Position numbers and translations under genes: made by a program | Part shown: in pieces, positions 29,078 through 32,975 of the stretch | Position numbering within the stretch: the stretch's first letter is position 1 | Layout: each line of letters starts with the position of its first letter | Notes under the pieces: model-generated | Told to the model about the DNA's origin: nothing | The model's input: the letters and a program-made list of their open reading frames with translations, nothing else | The model's database searches: none | Assembly (NCBI GenBank): GCA_905233935.1 | Contig: CAJOFU010000032.1 | Location: forward strand, 1 to 32,975 | DNA length: 32,975 nt | Direction: 5' to 3' | DNA from: Paludibacteraceae bacterium | GTDB lineage: Bacteria > Bacteroidota > Bacteroidia > Bacteroidales > Paludibacteraceae

Positions 29078-30411
29078 TGTTGCTCGCGCAACAGGTCATT
29101 GACGGTCTTCACGGGGTTGAAGGTCGAAACAGGAACCTCAACGAAGATCGTGTTCCACTTTGACATCGCACCGTTCCAGAGTCCCGGGAGTTCGAGGGCT
29201 TGGAGTTCACGGCCGTCTTTGGACTTCTGCGAGATGAAGCCGGTCTTCGGGTCAACGAACTTCAACAGATCAAACGGTTTGCCCTCGTAGTCCTTGATAG
29301 CGCAAACGAGATCAACGGGGTTGAAGTATTTCGACTTAGCCATCAGTTCCTTGTCAGGAATCTGAACAGATTCGAGGATCTGGTTGCTGATTGAGCCGTC
29401 TTCCTCACGTACGCGGAATGGTCCACCGCCAGGTTCGCCGGTGTTACGCACTACGCCGCAGACACGGATCGGTCGGTTCAGACGTGCACGCTCCTCATCG
29501 CTCAAGCCGGGCTTGCGCAGTTCGTCGAACACGCGTTTCTGCTCGGTAACCAATACACCTGCCAATAATTGCTTGAACTCAACGGTCGAGGCTTTCAAGC
29601 GATCAGGAACGACGTTGTCGATATTCTTGATGAATACTACATCTGCATCCTGCTCGTTGAGGTTCTCGATGAGTGCGCCGTGTCCGCCCGGACGGAACAG
29701 GAGTTTGCCGTCAGACGTACGGAACGGAGTGCCGTCAGGATTAGCGGCGAGGGTGTCGGTCGAAGGTTTCTGCTCCGAGAAGGAGATATTGAACTTCACG
29801 CCATACTTTGCTTCAAGTTTCTGCAAGTTGTCAGCAATGTGCTTACGGAACAAAGGCAGGTGATCGTGTGATACTGTGAAGTGAATATTCACCTCGCCAT
29901 TGGATGCCGCGTAGAGTGCACCTTCCACCATGTGCTCCAGAGCCGGAGTACGTGCACCGTCACGATAGGAGTGGAACAGGAGCAAGCCTTTGGGCAAGTT
30001 GCCGTAGTTCATGTCTTTCAAGAGGAAACGTACAGCCTCTTGACCATCCTTGCCTTCCAACTGTTTGCCAAAAGCGAACTTCGATATATTATCGAGGAAC
30101 TCACGAATGAACGGAGTTTCTACACCGTTGTCGAGGTACTCAAACAGGTTCTTGAACATACGCGATGCAGCACCGGAAGCCGGAACGAACTTCAGCACTT
30201 TGTGTCCCTCGGCGAGGTAGTTCTGCCAAGCGGCAATGAACTCCTTGCGCTCAGCTACCGACGGGCTGATTACGCCTTTGTGCAGGGCTGCCGGTTCAAC
30301 GATGTCCAGTACGGGGAAGCCCGTTTGGAAACACTTCAATTGCTCTTCCGCTTTCTGAACGGAAATGCCACGAGCATTGAGTTGCTCGATGTCTTGTTGG
30401 GTAAAGTTCAT
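29071..30411 (-). CDS. DUF4301 protein (nucleotidyltransferase-like)
   Basis: A 446-aa cytosolic protein matching the Bacteroidetes family DUF4301. Conserved-looking blocks are KFVPASGAASRMFKNLF near residues 94-110, LLLFHSYRDGARTPALEHMVEGALYA near 144-170, LLFRPGGHGALIENLN near 238-253 and RVCGVVRNTGEPGGGPFRV near 318-336. The PASGAASRMFK and PGGHGALIENL segments recall sugar-nucleotide pyrophosphorylase-type loops, but the reaction is unknown. The length is somewhat shorter than I expect for the family (~500 aa); I see no break in frame. It lies upstream of the HAD gene on the same strand with a 115-nt gap. Confidence 0.78.
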   Translation of the reverse strand: MNFTQQDIEQLNARGISVQKAEEQLKCFQTGFPVLDIVEPAALHKGVISPSVAERKEFIAAWQNYLAEGHKVLKFVPASGAASRMFKNLFEYLDNGVETPFIREFLDNISKFAFGKQLEGKDGQEAVRFLLKDMNYGNLPKGLLLFHSYRDGARTPALEHMVEGALYAASNGEVNIHFTVSHDHLPLFRKHIADNLQKLEAKYGVKFNISFSEQKPSTDTLAANPDGTPFRTSDGKLLFRPGGHGALIENLNEQDADVVFIKNIDNVVPDRLKASTVEFKQLLAGVLVTEQKRVFDELRKPGLSDEERARLNRPIRVCGVVRNTGEPGGGPFRVREEDGSISNQILESVQIPDKELMAKSKYFNPVDLVCAIKDYEGKPFDLLKFVDPKTGFISQKSKDGRELQALELPGLWNGAMSKWNTIFVEVPVSTFNPVKTVNDLLREQHQ

Positions 30412-30439
30412 GGTAGTATAATTTAGTTAAATTGTTATG

Positions 30440-30486
30440 CTGTTAAACTGTTAAACTGTCAACTGTTAAGCCGTTAAACTGTTGAT
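30440..30486. repeat. CTGTTAAA-type 8-bp array at the 3' end of the flavodiiron gene
   Basis: Six units (CTGTTAAA twice, CTGTCAA, CTGTTAAG, CCGTTAAA, CTGTTGAT) cover the last codons and stop of the flavodiiron pseudogene and the gap to DUF4301. The array supplies the terminal codons of that frame. Confidence 0.8.
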
Positions 30487-31586
30487 GAGTTCCGCAAGAG
30501 CAGGCTTGTCAGCTTCTTTCATCGTGCCACGCAGGGTTACAACGGGTTCAACGATCTCGACGTTTACCATCGGTTCGATCATCGCGCGCATCACTTTGGC
30601 TGCCTGACAAGTGCTATACGGCGGTTCTTGTAGCCCTTGAGTTGCAGTTTGTGCAGGAACGTGTGCATCGGCGGGAACAAATCAGCGTCGTAGGTACAGG
30701 CGCAGAGAATCATCTTGCCGTAACGGAAGGCATCTTCGACAGCCTCAGCCATATCATCGCGCGTAAGGTCAGTGAATGCCACCTTGATTCCTTTCCCGCG
30801 CAGTTCGTCAGCAATATATTCGGCAGCGTGGAGCGTATTGCCGTGGATGGAAGCCGAAACGACGAACACGCCTTCAGTCTCTACACCGTACGCGCTCCAG
30901 ATGGTATAGAGGCGCAAGGCTTCGTCTTTCTTTTCGCCCTCAAGCACCGGTCCGTGCAGCGGAGCAATGCTGTCGATTGCCAACGGAGCGAGTTTCTTGA
31001 GAACAGTCTGCACTTGCACGCCGTACTTGCCGACAATGTTGAAGTAGTAGCGTCTTGCCTCGCAAGCCCAGTCATCGGCATCGGCGTCATACACACCGAA
31101 CTTACCGAACGCGTCTGCCGAGAAGAGCACGCGCTCCTCAGCACAATAACTCATCAACACTTCCGGCCAATGGATCATAGGCGCAGCAATGAAACGCAGC
31201 GTCAGACCGCCGAGGTCGAGAATGTCGCCTTCTTTGACAATCTGGATATTGCCGTGCTCTACGCCAAATTGCCGAAGCATATTCTCGGCAATCTTCGAGC
31301 AGACAATCTGCGCATTCGGATAGACAGTCACAAACCGTGCTATCGAACCCGAGTGATCCGGCTCCATGTGATGAACAACCAGATAATCCGGCGTACGCCC
31401 CATGAGCGATTTCTCCAGTTTGTTCAACCACTCGTCGGTGCAACGCGGGTCGATGGTATCAAGCACCGCCACCTTGTCTGCACTGAGCAGGTAGGAGTTA
31501 TAACACATGCCGTCGGGCAAAACGTATTGCCCCTCAAACAGGTCTAAAGTCTGGTCATCACAACCGATATAGGATATAGATTTCAT
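30466..31586 (-). pseudogene. fprA: FprA-type flavodiiron protein, frameshifted by a loss of about 22 nt
   Basis: Flavodiiron proteins reduce O2 (to water) or NO and protect anaerobes. The first frame (31586-30591, 331 aa) carries the metallo-beta-lactamase-like domain with diiron ligands in HMEPDHSG (H73, E75, D77, H78), MIHWPE, SADAFGKFG and PLHGPV. The flavodoxin domain follows (VVSASIHGNTLHAAEYI). It ends abruptly as YKNRRIALVRQPK-stop. The expected continuation (AAKVMRAMIEPMVNVEIVEP to AELINSLTA) is present in another frame down to 30466. About eight residues, normally ENGSWAPx near the FMN site, are missing. Length 1121 nt needs 22 more bases to be in frame. Either a real inactivating deletion or a consensus error. 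Confidence 0.9.
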
Positions 31587-31628
31587 AGAATTTATGATTT
31601 CAGAATTTACGATTTACCAATTTGGGTG

Positions 31629-31660
31629 CAAAGATACAAAAAATTTTGCATAAATGCAAA
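31629..31660 (-). promoter_or_regulatory. Promoter of the flavodiiron gene
   Basis: Minus strand: TTTG (31660-31657), 20-nt spacer, TATCTTTG (31636-31629). Predicted start near 31622, about 36 nt before the ATG. Confidence 0.85.
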
Positions 31661-31670
31661 CATTTGGGCA

Positions 31671-31701
31671 AAAAAAAGTGGCTTACCTCTCGGCAAGCCA
31701 C
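31671..31701 (-). terminator. Terminator of the type IX cargo gene
   Basis: Minus strand GTGGCTTGCC/GGTAAGCCAC (one mismatch) followed by TTTTTTTT. On the plus strand the same hairpin is followed by ATTTTTG, so it could be bidirectional. Confidence 0.9.
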
Positions 31702-31717
31702 ATTTTTGTGTTATTGC

Positions 31718-32975
31718 TTAACGAATTTGCCCCATTACTGTATAGGTCGCACCGTTAACAATGATAAAGAGTTGTCCGTTCTCGATGAACTTCTGAGCCT
31801 TCACGTCATTAACCGTATTGCTGACACCTGTTCCGGATACAGCGATGTAGATATATCCACCAAAGGCAGCCCAATCTTCCTTATAGGTCTTTTGGAAGTA
31901 AATAGTAACGTTACCAGCATGATCAGCATCAACAGTATAAGCATTGTCCATGCCATCAGGATACCATCCCCATACACCGTTAACTATCTCAACAACCTTA
32001 ACCTGATCATTCTCTGCCAGTGTTGTGCTCAGAACATACTCCTCGCCCTCAGCAGCTTCGTTGCGAGCGAACTTGTATTCGGCTTTAGCTTCCCAATTGC
32101 AGAACGAGCCTGAGAGATAGATACCGTCGGGGGTCACAGGCTGTGGATCATCGCCACCTGTTACGAAGTTACCAGTTACGCACAATTTGCCATCCTTAAC
32201 CTCAACAGTCATCTCACCGGCCTCAGCCATGGTAATCTTCACGTTGCCATTGTCACCTTCAGAAATTCCCTCTGAAGAGCACTCTGCATCAACTTGAGCA
32301 AAGCCTAAAGCATTGTCCCAATTCCAGTCACTCGGAACAACCTTGAATTCGCACTCACCGGCTTGAAGTGTTACGGTTGCCTTTCCGTCAACTAATGCTA
32401 AAGCCTTACTACCATCCCAACTTTCTCCACCGATTGCAGGATCGCTACCTATCAAAAGATAAGTTACTTCAGGTTGAGGATCATCTCCACCTGCTACGAA
32501 GTTACCGGTTACACAGAGTTTACCTTCCTTAACCTCAACAGTCATATCGCCTGCCTCAGCCAAAGTAACCTTCACGTTGCCATTGTCACCTTCAGAAATG
32601 CCCTTTGAAGAGCAGTCGGCATCAACTTGAGCAAAGCCAAGCGCATTGTCCCAATTCCAGTCACTCGGAACAACCTTGAATTCGCACTCACCGGCTTGAA
32701 GTGTTACGGTTGCTTTGCCGTCAACCAATGCTACAGCCTTACTACCATCCCAACTTTCTCCACCGATTGCAGGGTCGCTACCGATCAAGAGGTAAGTTAC
32801 TTCCGGTTGAGGATCATCGCCACCGCCTTGGCCTTCTTGATACTTGCCAAGCAAGATGGCTTTTACTTTCTTCTCGGCAGCAAGGTCAAGAACGAATGTT
32901 ACGGTATCCAATGCACCGATCTCGTCACCGTCAAATGCAGCAACTTCAACCCATTCTGCACCTTCATCGCTTTCT
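31718..32975 (-). CDS. Repeat-containing surface/secreted protein with type IX secretion C-terminal signal (5' end outside window)
   Basis: The frame is open to the window edge, so the N-terminus is missing; 419 residues are visible. After a short acidic segment come two 111-residue repeats (starting GGDDPQPEVTYLLIGSDP; DNA 32824-32492 and 32491-32159), each a likely beta-sandwich with SDWNWDNALGFAQVD and two cysteines. A different module follows (GIYLSGSFCNWEAKAEYKF to WAAFGGYIYIAV), similar in style to carbohydrate-binding domains of SusE/F-like proteins. The last ~25 residues, AQKFIENGQLFIIVNGATYTVMGQIR split as KFIENGQLFI and NGATYTVMGQ, match the type A C-terminal sorting signal of type IX secretion. 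It is predicted to be exported to the cell surface. Ligand unknown. Confidence 0.82.
   Translation of the reverse strand, partial: ESDEGAEWVEVAAFDGDEIGALDTVTFVLDLAAEKKVKAILLGKYQEGQGGGDDPQPEVTYLLIGSDPAIGGESWDGSKAVALVDGKATVTLQAGECEFKVVPSDWNWDNALGFAQVDADCSSKGISEGDNGNVKVTLAEAGDMTVEVKEGKLCVTGNFVAGGDDPQPEVTYLLIGSDPAIGGESWDGSKALALVDGKATVTLQAGECEFKVVPSDWNWDNALGFAQVDAECSSEGISEGDNGNVKITMAEAGEMTVEVKDGKLCVTGNFVTGGDDPQPVTPDGIYLSGSFCNWEAKAEYKFARNEAAEGEEYVLSTTLAENDQVKVVEIVNGVWGWYPDGMDNAYTVDADHAGNVTIYFQKTYKEDWAAFGGYIYIAVSGTGVSNTVNDVKAQKFIENGQLFIIVNGATYTVMGQIR
32159..32824 (-). repeat. Two near-identical 333-bp tandem repeats in the cargo gene
   Basis: Each unit encodes 111 residues and runs from GGDDPQP to GNFV(A/T). 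The copies differ at few residues (for example KAVAL/KALAL, DADCSSKG/DAECSSEG), so duplication is recent or the copies are kept alike by recombination. Confidence 0.9.

Noticed and set aside
29881..30426. 181-aa plus-strand ORF opposite DUF4301
   Set aside because: Shadow of a conserved gene; no start context and no recognisable motif.
30642..31547. 301-aa plus-strand ORF opposite the flavodiiron gene
   Set aside because: The minus strand encodes all diiron-site motifs; the plus frame is a shadow with no domain or signal.

Overview
The window looks like chromosomal DNA of an uncultured member of the order Bacteroidales. Seven positions carry the Bacteroidetes-type promoter (a TTG/TTTG box about 18-20 nt before TAnnTTTG). 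Shine-Dalgarno sequences are almost absent, except in front of rpsU. Typical families of the phylum are present: two DUF3078 proteins, DUF4301, DUF349, a CarboxypepD_reg-like protein, an outer-membrane beta-barrel receptor and a protein with a type IX secretion C-terminal signal. The pdxJ-exbB-exbD-tonB order is also typical. The pairing of in-phylum housekeeping genes with a visibly A+T-richer island suggests a conserved backbone with one accessory insertion.

Layout. 1-5127: end of a TonB-dependent-receptor-like barrel, then the overlapping set lgt / DUF3078 / CarboxypepD_reg protein; the last gene changes from G+C-rich to A+T-rich at about 4400. 5128-9500: accessory island. It starts with a promoter and a strongly folded ~280-nt RNA ending in an intrinsic terminator. 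Then come three small secreted proteins, a VanZ-like membrane protein, an 88-aa precursor whose C-terminal half matches the six-cysteine CS-alpha-beta (defensin) pattern, and a MauE-like membrane domain fused to a CPHC thioredoxin-like domain. Gene-free DNA rich in inverted repeats and a DUF3990 remnant follow. 9507-12283: YghZ-type aldo-keto reductase, queH, tdh. 12392-18517: M16 peptidase, era, DUF177, rpmF, and an RsuA/RluB pseudouridine synthase. 18951-22295: frameshifted pdxJ, the exbB-exbD-tonB energy-transducing operon and a DJ-1 family protein. 22374-28182: DUF3078, a ZapB-like coiled coil, zapA, rny, DUF349, ftsE, rpsU. 28284-32975 (minus strand): HAD phosphatase, DUF4301, a frameshifted flavodiiron protein, and a repeat-containing type IX secretion cargo cut by the window end.

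The most interesting unit is the island cassette at about 5.2-8.3 kb. A defensin-like peptide, an overlapping VanZ-like membrane protein (possible immunity) and a one-polypeptide disulfide-forming enzyme sit behind a possible terminator/antiterminator RNA leader. This reads as a self-contained system for making, folding and tolerating a disulfide-stabilised peptide; its function is inferred, not shown.

A second theme is instability of coding DNA. Short tandem repeats of 7 or 8 bp, often exactly 28 bp (four heptamers), lie between genes, over stop codons, and inside era and queH. Separately, pdxJ and the flavodiiron gene have each lost about 22-23 nt and their reading frame.
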